Source: an uncultured Collinsella sp. (lineage in GTDB: Bacteria; Actinomycetota; Coriobacteriia; Coriobacteriales; Coriobacteriaceae). Taken from it: 64,000 nucleotides of DNA. Positions 41,750 through 50,160 of this stretch are shown piece by piece; position 1 is the first letter of the stretch, and each line of letters opens with the position of its first letter. The stretch spans positions 62,001 through 126,000 of the forward strand of contig CABUIY010000002.1 in assembly GCA_902491765.1 (NCBI GenBank), given 5' to 3'. Below the pieces are notes generated by a model. The model had not been told where the DNA came from. It saw only the letters and a program-made list of their open reading frames with translations, and searched no databases. The position numbers and the translations under genes were made by a program.

Positions 41750-44029
41750 GTGGGGCCGTATCTTGCCTTGCCTGTTTTGAAGTCATATCTTCAAGAGGTT
41801 GAACAATACAAAGTTGACATTGTTGACTTAAACGTGGAATTTTACGATGACCTCCTATCTTTTAGAAATGTCGAAGAGTGCTGTAAAAGGTATCGGGAAT
41901 CAAAGGATTCGTTTAGTTCGAATGTTCAATTAACAATCGAGTTGATACAAAAGTCAGCACTTAATGTTGACGAAGCAAAAGATATTTTCAGATCAAAGAG
42001 ATACTTTAATCTAAAAGAAAGACAATATGCTGAAAACATTTTTAGAAATGCACTCTATATCATAAATCACGTCTCATATGGAGTTAAATACACGTTCAAC
42101 TCCATAGATCTGCCCTATGATTATTATTCGACACCAGAAATAATGAAATCGCTTGCGGATACCTTGCATAATCCGTTTATTTCCTTCTATGAAACTGCCT
42201 TTCTTAAGCGTATTCAGAGGGAAAAAATCGAGTTTATTGGGATTTCGGTGAGCGGCTGTTTCCAATTGATTTCCGCAGTTACGTTAGCGAAACTGATTAA
42301 AGAAGAATGTCCATCTGTTAAACACGTCTCATTGGGCGGCAATTACATTACTCGTTTAGCAGATGACTGCATGAAAGAATGGCATCCCTTTTTTGAATAC
42401 ATTGATTCGATAATGATGTATGACGGCGAAGAGCCGCTTGCACGTCTTCTTGAGGCTCTTGACTCTGGTGATGACAATCTCGACTGTGTTCCAAACCTTT
42501 GCCATGCTAAAGGTGGAAAGATATATAAAAACCATCGGATTGAGCAAACATTTATCAACGATACAGTTCCCGATTTCGATGGCTTCGCCCTTTCTAAATA
42601 CTTCATGCCTGAGTTAATATTGCCGGTTTATTCCTCTAGGCAGTGTTTTAATCATTGCGCCTTCTGCACCATTCCCGGTGCTACCGGTGGTTGTTACCGA
42701 AAGATGCCCATATCGAGAGTATTTGAAATAATGTGTCGGTTAAATGAAAAATACGGCACGAGAGTTTTCTCTTTTGTGGATGAAACATTCGAAGGCAAAA
42801 GAATGGAGCAACTCGCGGATGAAATAAACGCATCGGGAAAAACGTTTTTCTGGCATGGAGAAACGAGGTTCTCTCCAACCCTAAGTACAGACGTTTTCAA
42901 CAAGATATACCAAAGTGGATGTAGGCAGATTCAGTTTGGCCTCGAGTCATACAACCAAAGAGTTCTTGATCTAATGAAGAAGAACACGAGAGTTGATTGG
43001 ATTGATCGCAATATCCATGATTGTCTCAATGCGGGTATTCCTGTTCATCTATTCTTTATGATTGGCTTTCCGACCGAAACTAAAGAAGAGGCTCTGAACA
43101 CCTTAGCTTATACAGAGAATGTTTTGAATTATTCAAAACAGGTATGTGGTGTTCCATATTCCACGAGAGGATTTACGAATTTTGGTCTCGTTATGGGGTC
43201 GGATGTTTGGAATCATCCCGATAAGTATGGTGTCTCTGTAATGCCGAAGTCCCAATATGAGGATTTGCGCCTCGAAGTGGATTATGTTTCAGGCACTGGT
43301 TTAACTTTAAATGAAGCAAAATCCTTATCTGATGAGCATCATATTGATTTTTATATGCAAGAGGTCATAAACGGTAGCGACACAATTGACTTGCCCCAGC
43401 GGCTTCATATTTCAGAGGTGACCTGGATCCTAGATTCTATTCACGCTGTCAGGTATAAGGGACATTTGACCAAAGTAAAGCGACGGCTAACTAGTCTAAA
43501 TCCAGCTGATCGAATCTGGCTGGATTCCAAGACCTCTGTCGTGCTCGTTGAGCCATTTGCCTACTTCTATAATTCTGAATACCATCATGTCTATGCTGTT
43601 TCCCAGTTGGTATACCTTAAGTTGGCCCGTTTATTGGAGGCTGATTGTAGCATTTCTCTTATCCTTGATCAGGGCGATCTCGAGCTGACAAGGGCGATAG
43701 AAGAACTGTTGCATTATGGATTGCTGAATACAAATATCGATGCCGATTATGTAATGCACGATAATGGTTTTCAATTGGTTAAAAGTTCGTTTGTGAAAGA
43801 AGTCGGACGCTCAAAAGAGGGGTTAAGAGTACTGCTGAGTTGTGCCACCCATAGAATGTGTGCGGTTAATGATTTTTCGTTCGCTTTGCTTTCGTTGTTT
43901 GAAAAGCCGATTACTAAGAACGAGGTGCGCGACATTTTGAAAAAAGAGGGACTATCGGCAAACGAGGAGCAATTAAACAAGTTGGTTGATAATTGCATGA
44001 AAGCAGATATACTACAATTGATTAGATAG
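41750..44029 (+). CDS. B12-binding radical SAM enzyme, probable RiPP-modifying
   Basis: A 759-aa frame (773 if the shift upstream is repaired). Order: cobalamin-binding-like domain (about 1-230), radical SAM domain with the cluster motif CFNHCAFC (C-x3-C-x2-C) near residue 300 and the glycine-rich FGLESYNQRV later, then a 280-residue C-terminal region without a clear match. B12 radical SAM enzymes often methylate unactivated carbons of peptides. It lies between an exporter and a 36-codon peptide gene, which starts 13 bases after its stop behind AGAGGAGG. Codon use is AT-rich. Substrate is inferred from context. Confidence 0.82.
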   Translation: MGPYLALPVLKSYLQEVEQYKVDIVDLNVEFYDDLLSFRNVEECCKRYRESKDSFSSNVQLTIELIQKSALNVDEAKDIFRSKRYFNLKERQYAENIFRNALYIINHVSYGVKYTFNSIDLPYDYYSTPEIMKSLADTLHNPFISFYETAFLKRIQREKIEFIGISVSGCFQLISAVTLAKLIKEECPSVKHVSLGGNYITRLADDCMKEWHPFFEYIDSIMMYDGEEPLARLLEALDSGDDNLDCVPNLCHAKGGKIYKNHRIEQTFINDTVPDFDGFALSKYFMPELILPVYSSRQCFNHCAFCTIPGATGGCYRKMPISRVFEIMCRLNEKYGTRVFSFVDETFEGKRMEQLADEINASGKTFFWHGETRFSPTLSTDVFNKIYQSGCRQIQFGLESYNQRVLDLMKKNTRVDWIDRNIHDCLNAGIPVHLFFMIGFPTETKEEALNTLAYTENVLNYSKQVCGVPYSTRGFTNFGLVMGSDVWNHPDKYGVSVMPKSQYEDLRLEVDYVSGTGLTLNEAKSLSDEHHIDFYMQEVINGSDTIDLPQRLHISEVTWILDSIHAVRYKGHLTKVKRRLTSLNPADRIWLDSKTSVVLVEPFAYFYNSEYHHVYAVSQLVYLKLARLLEADCSISLILDQGDLELTRAIEELLHYGLLNTNIDADYVMHDNGFQLVKSSFVKEVGRSKEGLRVLLSCATHRMCAVNDFSFALLSLFEKPITKNEVRDILKKEGLSANEEQLNKLVDNCMKADILQLIR

Positions 44030-44042
44030 AGGAGGTTTCTGC

Positions 44043-44153
44043 ATGGACGTTATTAACAAAGATCTCTTGGAGCAACTGAAAGAGTTTCAGGAAGAGGGCG
44101 TCGTGGTAGAAGTGTTCGACTTTGAGGACTACATGGATAAATTCTGCCATTAG
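44043..44153 (+). CDS. 36-aa candidate RiPP precursor peptide
   Basis: ATG at 44043 is preceded by GAGGAGG with 6-base spacing. The peptide starts MDVINKDLLEQLKEF, continues EEGVVVEVFDFED and ends YMDKFCH. The helical, acidic first half would be a leader; the aromatic/valine-rich second half with a single Cys two from the end could be the core. It directly follows a B12 radical SAM gene and is closed by a terminator at 44178-44211. I recognise no known precursor family, and whether it is modified is inference. Confidence 0.65.
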   Translation: MDVINKDLLEQLKEFQEEGVVVEVFDFEDYMDKFCH

Positions 44154-44177
44154 TTTCGGAATTTACTCGCCTCGCTT

Positions 44178-44211
44178 AAAGGAGAAGTCGATTATCGATT
44201 TCTCCTTTTTT
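44178..44211 (+). terminator. Terminator after the peptide gene
   Basis: AAAGGAGAA and TCGA pair with TCGA and TTCTCCTTT around a short loop, followed by TTTTTT. Confidence 0.88.
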
Positions 44212-44341
44212 AATTAAAGATATTTTTGAAATACATGCTCTTAGCACAGGTTGGCCTCTCAGTAAACTGGGAGGTTGCTTTGGCTAGTTAGAGGTATGTG
44301 AACGTTCGTTAGACTGAATCTCAGGGTAGAAGGGGCCTCCA

Positions 44342-46342
44342 GTGTCCAGATCAACAAGGCAATGCTGCGTTTCGGCTAATAAGAACGATGGCTTTTTGCG
44401 TGTGGCGGCGGCGTCGCCGCAGATTCGCGTGGCCGATGTCGAGGGCAATGCCGAGGTTGCGTTAGCGGCTGTTCGCGCGGCTGTTGAGCGCGGCGTTCGC
44501 GCGCTGGTACTGCCCGAGCTCAACTTGTGCGGCTATACCGCGGCCGATCTGTTCCATAACCGCACATTACTGCATGCCTGCGAGGCTGCTTTGGTGCATA
44601 TCCTCGATGAGACTCGTGAGCTGCCGATTGTCTTTACTATCGGTCTTCCCGTTGCAGTTGCCGAGAATATCTACAACTGCGCCGCCGTGTGCTGCGCGGG
44701 CGAGCTTTTGGGCCTCACGGCCAAGAAGTATCTGCCCAACTATGGCGAGTTCTATGAGCGCCGTTGGTTTGCTCCGGCGCCTGCGGATCCCGTGTGGGTT
44801 GAATTTGCCGGCCAGGGTCCGGTCCCGCTGGGTTCGGGGCTTGTCTACCGTTGCTGCGATGAAGGTGCCGAGGATATGGCGCTGGGCGTTGAGATCTGCG
44901 AGGACCTGTGGGTGCCAGCGCCGCCTTCGACCGAGATGGCGCTTGCCGGTGCGACGGTGATCCTCAATCCATCCGCCTCTGACGAAATCATCGGTAAGGC
45001 AGATTACCGCCGCAGCCTGATCTCTAACCAAAGCGCGCGTCTGTACTGCGCCTATGCCTACGCGGACGCGAGCGAGGGCGAGTCCACGACCGACATGGTC
45101 TTTGCGGGGGAGAACCTCGTCTACGAAAACGGCTCCAAGCTCGCCGCGACCAAACTGCTTACCTGCGATATGGCCGTCGCCGACGTTGACCTTGACCGCC
45201 TGGTTGCCGAGCGCCGCCGCTCGACGACGTGGACGCGCGCGGACGATGCGCCGGAGGCCACGACCGTTGAGTTTTCGTTTGAGGGCGTGCTGGCCGAAGA
45301 ACCTGTCCTGCGCGATGCCTGCGATATCGACCGTGTCTTCCCCCGCGCGCCCTTTGTGCCGGCCGACCATGGCGACCTGGCCGAGCGTTGCGAGACGATC
45401 CTCGATCTGCAGACCGCCGGCCTCAAGACCCGCCTTGCCCATACGGGCACCAAGGCGGCCGTCATCGGCCTTTCGGGCGGCTTGGACTCCACGCTGGCTC
45501 TGCTTGTGACCGTGCGTGCCTTCGATGCACTGGGGCTGCCGCGCACCGGTATCACGGCGGTCTCCATGCCAGGTTTCGGCACGACGCATCGCACCAAGTC
45601 GAATGCCGAGTCGCTTGCTCGCGACCTGGGTGTGAGCTTCCGCGAGGTTTCGATCCACGCGGCTGTGGAGCAGCACTTCAAGGACATTGAGCACGACCCG
45701 GCAGTTCAGGACGTGACCTACGAGAACAGCCAGGCCCGCGAGCGTACGCAGATTCTGATGGACTTGGCCAACCAGGCTGGCGGTTTTGTCATCGGCACGG
45801 GCGACCTGTCGGAGCTGGCGCTCGGCTGGGCTACCTATAACGGCGACCACATGAGCATGTACGCCGTCAACGCGAGCGTGCCCAAGACGCTTGTGCGCCA
45901 TCTGGTGCGCTATGCCGCCGATGTCTTTGGCGGACGCATTGCCGAGGTCCTGCTCGATATCCTCGATACGCCGGTGTCCCCCGAGCTTCTGCCGCCCACG
46001 GGCGATGGCGAGATTGCACAGAAGACCGAGGATTTGGTGGGCCCGTACGAGCTGCACGACTACTTCCTCTACTACCTGCTGCGTTTTGGCTTTGAGCCGG
46101 GCAAGATCTACCGCATGGCGCTCAAGAGCTTCGAGGGCGTCTACGACGTCAAGACCGTCCACACGTGGTTGCGTACGTTCTATCGTCGCTTCTTTGCCCA
46201 GCAGTTTAAGCGCAGCTGCCTGCCCGATGGTCCCAAGGTGGGCTCGGTGACGCTCAGTCCGCGCGGCGATTGGCGTATGCCGAGTGACGCTAGCTCGTGT
46301 CTGTGGCTTGCGCAGATCGACGCGCTCAATCCAGTTGACTAA
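44342..46342 (+). CDS. nadE: Glutamine-dependent NAD+ synthase
   Basis: A 666-aa bifunctional enzyme that amidates nicotinate adenine dinucleotide to NAD+. The N-terminal nitrilase-type glutaminase has E59 (LPELNLCGY), K near 130 (KYLPNYGEFYE) and the nucleophile Cys near 185 (VEICEDLWV). The synthetase domain has the ATP loop GLSGGLDST near 378. The GTG at 44342 follows GAAGGGG. GC content returns to the chromosomal level here. The 130 bases upstream hold a hairpin at 44255-44274 and no gene. Confidence 0.93.
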   Translation: MSRSTRQCCVSANKNDGFLRVAAASPQIRVADVEGNAEVALAAVRAAVERGVRALVLPELNLCGYTAADLFHNRTLLHACEAALVHILDETRELPIVFTIGLPVAVAENIYNCAAVCCAGELLGLTAKKYLPNYGEFYERRWFAPAPADPVWVEFAGQGPVPLGSGLVYRCCDEGAEDMALGVEICEDLWVPAPPSTEMALAGATVILNPSASDEIIGKADYRRSLISNQSARLYCAYAYADASEGESTTDMVFAGENLVYENGSKLAATKLLTCDMAVADVDLDRLVAERRRSTTWTRADDAPEATTVEFSFEGVLAEEPVLRDACDIDRVFPRAPFVPADHGDLAERCETILDLQTAGLKTRLAHTGTKAAVIGLSGGLDSTLALLVTVRAFDALGLPRTGITAVSMPGFGTTHRTKSNAESLARDLGVSFREVSIHAAVEQHFKDIEHDPAVQDVTYENSQARERTQILMDLANQAGGFVIGTGDLSELALGWATYNGDHMSMYAVNASVPKTLVRHLVRYAADVFGGRIAEVLLDILDTPVSPELLPPTGDGEIAQKTEDLVGPYELHDYFLYYLLRFGFEPGKIYRMALKSFEGVYDVKTVHTWLRTFYRRFFAQQFKRSCLPDGPKVGSVTLSPRGDWRMPSDASSCLWLAQIDALNPVD

Positions 46343-46410
46343 GGTTGGCTAAATTGAACCAATACGGGGGTTGCAAGCGTTACACTTTTGCAATCTGATG
46401 GCCCGTATCG

Positions 46411-46442
46411 CGCGGCGCTCTTGTCGGAGCGCCGCGTTTTTT
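46411..46442 (+). terminator. Terminator between nadE and the aminotransferase gene
   Basis: CGCGGCGCTC (46411-46420) pairs with GAGCGCCGCG, followed by TTTTTT. It ends only 19 bases before the next start codon, so the aminotransferase must start transcription upstream and read through, or begin inside; it may be an attenuator. Confidence 0.8.
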
Positions 46443-46460
46443 ATATCGAAAGGTGGCACC

Positions 46461-47624
46461 ATGCAGGCATCGCAGCGTCTCGACCGCTTTGGCGCGGAGG
46501 TCTTCGCCTCGCTCAACAACAAGCTTCTCGCGCTGAAGGCTCAGGGCAAGACCATTTACAACATGAGCGTGGGCACGCCCGACTTTAAGCCGTACGACCA
46601 CGTGGTCGAGGCGCTCACGCAGGCAGCCCAAGATCCCGAGATGTGGAAGTATGCCCTGCGCGACCTGCCCGAACTCAAGCAAGCCGTGTGCGATTACTAT
46701 GAGCGTCGCTTTGGCGTTTCGGGCATTACGCCGTCTATGGTGCAGTCGTGCAACGGCACGCAGGAGGGCGTGGGCCATTTGGGCCTGGCCCTGCTCGATC
46801 CGGGTGACACCATTCTGGTTCCCGATCCGTGCTACCCGGTCTTTGAGGCGGGTGCCAAGATCGCCGATGCCAAGCTCGAATACTATCCGCTGGTTGCCGA
46901 GCATAATTACCTGCCCTATGTGGCGGGTATCGATCCCGAGGTGGCCGATCGTGCCAAGTATATGATCGTGTCGCTGCCCGCGAACCCGGCCGGCTCGGTG
47001 GGTACGCCCGAGGTCTACGAGGAGATTATCGCTTTCGCCCGCGAGCACGACCTGCTCATCGTTCACGACAACGCATACTCCGACATCGTGTTCGACGGTG
47101 AGCCGGGTGGCAGCTTCCTGCAGTACCCCGGTGCGCTCGAGGTGGGCGTGGAGTTCTTCTCGCTCTCCAAGTCGTTTAACGTCACCGGCGCGCGCATCGG
47201 CTTTTTGGTCGGTCGCGAGGATGTGGTCTCGGCCTTTGCCAAGCTGCGCGGCCAGATCGACTTCGGCATGTTCTTCCCGATCCAGAAGGCCGCCATCGCC
47301 TGTCTGAACGGTCCGCGCGATGAGGTCGAGGCGCAGCGTCTGAAGTACCAGGAGCGCCGCGATGCCCTGTGCGACGGTCTTGAGGGCCTGGGCTGGGGGC
47401 GTCCCAACGCGCATGGCTCTATGTTTGTGTGGGCCAAGCTTCCCGGTGGCCGCACCGATTCCATGGCGTTTTGCGAGGAGCTCATGGAGAAGGCCGGCGT
47501 TGTGGTGACGCCGGGCGCGAGTTTTGGTCCTTCGGGCGAGGGACACGTGCGCATGGCGCTGGTCCTACCGCCCGATCAGATCGCTTTGGCTGTCGAGGCC
47601 ATTCGCGAGGCGGGCCTGTATTAG
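46461..47624 (+). CDS. PLP-dependent class I/II aminotransferase, DapL/PatA-like
   Basis: A 387-aa fold-type I aminotransferase. The PLP lysine is in SLSKSFNVTGARIG, PANPAGSVGTP and HDNAYSDIVFDG are standard, and R in HVRMALVLP binds the substrate carboxylate. It resembles LL-diaminopimelate aminotransferases and the related N-acetyl-LL-diaminopimelate aminotransferase PatA. Because this genome has DapH, the PatA reaction would fill a gap in lysine synthesis, but alanine or other substrates are possible. CGAAAGGTGG precedes the ATG at 46461. Confidence 0.82.
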   Translation: MQASQRLDRFGAEVFASLNNKLLALKAQGKTIYNMSVGTPDFKPYDHVVEALTQAAQDPEMWKYALRDLPELKQAVCDYYERRFGVSGITPSMVQSCNGTQEGVGHLGLALLDPGDTILVPDPCYPVFEAGAKIADAKLEYYPLVAEHNYLPYVAGIDPEVADRAKYMIVSLPANPAGSVGTPEVYEEIIAFAREHDLLIVHDNAYSDIVFDGEPGGSFLQYPGALEVGVEFFSLSKSFNVTGARIGFLVGREDVVSAFAKLRGQIDFGMFFPIQKAAIACLNGPRDEVEAQRLKYQERRDALCDGLEGLGWGRPNAHGSMFVWAKLPGGRTDSMAFCEELMEKAGVVVTPGASFGPSGEGHVRMALVLPPDQIALAVEAIREAGLY

Positions 47625-47767
47625 AAACCTATTTCGACTCGTCAATAGCTCGAAACCGATTTCGCGCAGTTATTTTACGAATACTGCAAACAATTTCGGT
47701 AAACGGTCGATTTTTGGCTGCGAATAGGGGCATAATCAAAGTCCCGATTGGATGTATTGGGATTACG

Positions 47768-47804
47768 ACAAGCCGCTCGGGTCGTTCCCGGGCGGCTTGT
47801 TTGT
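47768..47804 (+). other. Terminator-like hairpin in the lactate dehydrogenase leader
   Basis: ACAAGCCGC...CGGG (47768-47781) pairs with CCCG...GCGGCTTGT (47787-47800), followed by TTGTTTGT's T-poor tail. It sits 22 bases before the start codon, as a possible attenuator or the end of an upstream transcript. Confidence 0.5.
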
Positions 47805-47825
47805 GGAGAGAGATGGGAGTTTCTA

Positions 47826-48776
47826 ATGGTTAACGAGAAGAAGGTCGCTATTGTCGGCTGCGGTTTCGTCGGTTCGTCTTCGGCGTTCGCACTGATGCAG
47901 AGTGGTCTGTTCTCCGAGATGGTCCTCATCGACGTGGACAAGAACCGTGCCGAGGGTGAGGCCCTGGATATCGCGCACGGCATGACGTTTGCCGAGCCGA
48001 TGAAGATCTACGCCGGCGATTATTCCGATGTCGCCGACGCCGCCATGATCGTCGTCACTGCTGGCGCTGCCCAGAAGCCCGGTGAGACCCGCCTGGACCT
48101 GGTCAACAAGAACGTCAGCATCTTCAAGTCCATTATTCCCGAGATTAAGAAGTCCGGCTTCGACGGCATTCTGCTAATCGTCTCCAACCCGGTCGATGTT
48201 CTGACCTACGCCGCCATCAAGATGTCCGGCCTGCCCGAGGGCCACGTCATCGGTTCCGGCACCGTGCTCGACACCGGCCGCCTGCAGCAGATGCTTGGTG
48301 CCCACGTCGAGGTTGACCCGCGCGATGTCCAGGCCTATGTCATGGGCGAGCACGGTGACTCCGAGTTTGTCGCTTGGTCCAGCGCTCAGGTTGCCGGCGT
48401 TCCGCTGAACACCTTCTGTGAGCTTCACGGCCACCTGGAGCATGAGGCTGCCGAGAAGCGCATCGCCGAGGACGTCAAGAACTCCGCCTACACCATCATC
48501 GAGAAGAAGCACGCCACCTACTATGGCGTCGCCATGGCCGTCAAGCGCATCTGCACCGCCGTTATGCGCGATGAGCAGACCGTTCTGCCTGTCTCCTCGC
48601 TCATGGTGGGCGAGTATGGCCTGTCCGATCTTGCCATCTCCATGCCGACCGTCGTTGGCCGCGACGGCGTTGTCTGCCGCGTCCCCGTGCCGCTGAACGA
48701 TGACGAGCAGCATGAGCTCACCGTCTCCGCCAAGGCCCTCAAGGACATCATCGACAGCGTCGATTTCTCCTGCTAA
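47826..48776 (+). CDS. ldh: L-lactate dehydrogenase
   Basis: A 316-aa NAD-dependent enzyme that reduces pyruvate to L-lactate. The Rossmann loop is VGCGFVGSSSAFAL, the substrate loop AGAAQKPGETRLDL has Q at the position that selects lactate over malate, and the catalytic His is near 176 in GEHGDSEF. The ATG at 47826 follows GATGGGAG. It is monocistronic, with a terminator at 48809. Confidence 0.9.
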   Translation: MVNEKKVAIVGCGFVGSSSAFALMQSGLFSEMVLIDVDKNRAEGEALDIAHGMTFAEPMKIYAGDYSDVADAAMIVVTAGAAQKPGETRLDLVNKNVSIFKSIIPEIKKSGFDGILLIVSNPVDVLTYAAIKMSGLPEGHVIGSGTVLDTGRLQQMLGAHVEVDPRDVQAYVMGEHGDSEFVAWSSAQVAGVPLNTFCELHGHLEHEAAEKRIAEDVKNSAYTIIEKKHATYYGVAMAVKRICTAVMRDEQTVLPVSSLMVGEYGLSDLAISMPTVVGRDGVVCRVPVPLNDDEQHELTVSAKALKDIIDSVDFSC

Positions 48777-48808
48777 ATCAAGCTCGCTAGAGCGAAAAGC
48801 TACAATGA

Positions 48809-48842
48809 AGGCGTCCGGGTCCACACGGCCCGGGCGCCTTTT
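48809..48842 (+). terminator. Terminator of ldh
   Basis: AAGGCGTCCGGG pairs with CCCGGGCGCCTT (one G-T), followed by TT. Confidence 0.8.
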
Positions 48843-48872
48843 GGTGCAAAGTAACCTGACCCCAATGCACCA
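48842..48872. repeat. Small palindrome, copy 1
   Basis: TGGTGCA (48842-48848) and TGCACCA (48866-48872) bracket AAAGTAACCTGACCCCAA-like sequence. A close copy lies at 50053-50086, so the two flank one gene. Confidence 0.6.
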
Positions 48873-48889
48873 TAGTTGATGGGAGGGCC

Positions 48890-50050
48890 ATGTCGGATTC
48901 GCCTAATTTTTTGACCTATGCCCAGACGGCGTTTGATCCGTTTGAGGAGCGGCCGTTCTGCGCGGTGGATAGCCTCGTCTTTGCGTGGTTGTCCTATTTG
49001 CGTTTGCCGGGTGATATGGCGGAGCTGACGAACTGGCAGGGCCTTGACGTACGCGAGCTGCTGCGTGCCGAGTGCTACCGGGACATGATTGACGAGTTGT
49101 GGGACCCGGAGGGCAGCAGGGCCTTGTTGGAGGCCGTGGCAGCAAGTCCTCGCTACCGTGGCGTGCACGTTTGCGGCTATCGTGCCGTGAGCGATGTGGT
49201 GGCGACAGAGCAGTTTGCAGCCATGACGTTCCGGTTTCCGGCGGGGTTTAGCTATCTTTCCTTCCGGGGGACCGACAGCACGATTGTGGGCTGGAAAGAG
49301 GACTTTAACATGGCGTTCCGGTGTCCTGTGCCGGCCCAGGAATCCGCGGCGCGTTATGTGGACGAGGCGGCGGATGCGATTGACGGGCCGCTTTTGTGCG
49401 GAGGTCATTCCAAGGGCGGAAACCTTGCGGTGTACGGTGCGGCGATGTGCTCCGATGTCGCCCGCGAGCGAATCGAACGGGCGTATTCCCATGATGGTCC
49501 GGGCTTCGTCGAGGAGTTTCTGAACGGCGACGCCTTTGCCGATCTTTCCGGTCGAATCGACAAGACGCTACCTCGGTCGTCGATTTTTGGCATGATGTTC
49601 GAGACACAGGAGGACTATGCCATCGTTGAGAGCACCGAGTTTAGCCTGCTGCAGCACAATCCCTTTAGCTGGGTGGTTGATGGTTGCGACTTCGTGTACT
49701 GCGAGCGCCTGTCCGCCGGTGCTCGATACGTTGATGGCTCCATTCGCGAGATGCTGCTTGCGGTGTCGCCTAGCGAGCGCGAGCGTTTTGTAGATGCGTT
49801 GTTCTCTGTGTTTGAGGCTACGGGTGCTGAGCGGTTTGCGGATATCGCTGGGAATCTGCGCGAGAGCCTGCCCGTGATGCTCCAGGCTGCGCAAGGCTTT
49901 GACAAGGATACGCGACGTTTTGTCTCGCAGACCATCGTGGCAATCCTTAAATGCGCACTGCTGCCCAAACGACCCCAGATCGACATGCCCGCTGCCGGCA
50001 AGAGTTTGGCAGAACAGCTCGAGGCTTGGCAGTCCGAGCTCCTGCGCTAG
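48890..50050 (+). CDS. DUF2974 (Mbeg1-like) alpha/beta-hydrolase-fold protein
   Basis: A 386-aa protein. The nucleophile elbow GGHSKGGNLAVYGA (Ser) with the upstream YLSFRGTDSTIVGWKEDF matches Mbeg1-like/lipase-3 proteins; the acidic and His residues of the triad are harder to place. No signal peptide is seen, so it is probably cytoplasmic. GGGAGG precedes the ATG. It is bracketed by two copies of the same small palindrome, unlike its neighbours. Confidence 0.8.
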   Translation: MSDSPNFLTYAQTAFDPFEERPFCAVDSLVFAWLSYLRLPGDMAELTNWQGLDVRELLRAECYRDMIDELWDPEGSRALLEAVAASPRYRGVHVCGYRAVSDVVATEQFAAMTFRFPAGFSYLSFRGTDSTIVGWKEDFNMAFRCPVPAQESAARYVDEAADAIDGPLLCGGHSKGGNLAVYGAAMCSDVARERIERAYSHDGPGFVEEFLNGDAFADLSGRIDKTLPRSSIFGMMFETQEDYAIVESTEFSLLQHNPFSWVVDGCDFVYCERLSAGARYVDGSIREMLLAVSPSERERFVDALFSVFEATGAERFADIAGNLRESLPVMLQAAQGFDKDTRRFVSQTIVAILKCALLPKRPQIDMPAAGKSLAEQLEAWQSELLR

Positions 50051-50052
50051 CC

Positions 50053-50086
50053 ATTGGTGCAAAGCGCCTGTCCCCGATGCACCAAT
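50053..50086. repeat. Small palindrome, copy 2
   Basis: ATTGGTGCA (50053-50061) and TGCACCAAT (50078-50086) bracket AAGCGCCTGTCCCCGA. It shares the TGGTGCAAAG...CCTG.CCCC..TGCACCA skeleton with copy 1 and the CCTGTCCC motif with 18260-18319. Confidence 0.65.
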
Positions 50087-50160
50087 CTTCGATACGCTTG
50101 GGGCAGGCTCGACCGCTATACTGGTTCGTGCTTAATTCGATTTAGAACGGAATGCCGTAT

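Noticed and set aside
44567..46162. 531-codon frame opposite nadE
   Set aside because: Antisense shadow; nadE motifs are complete on the plus strand.
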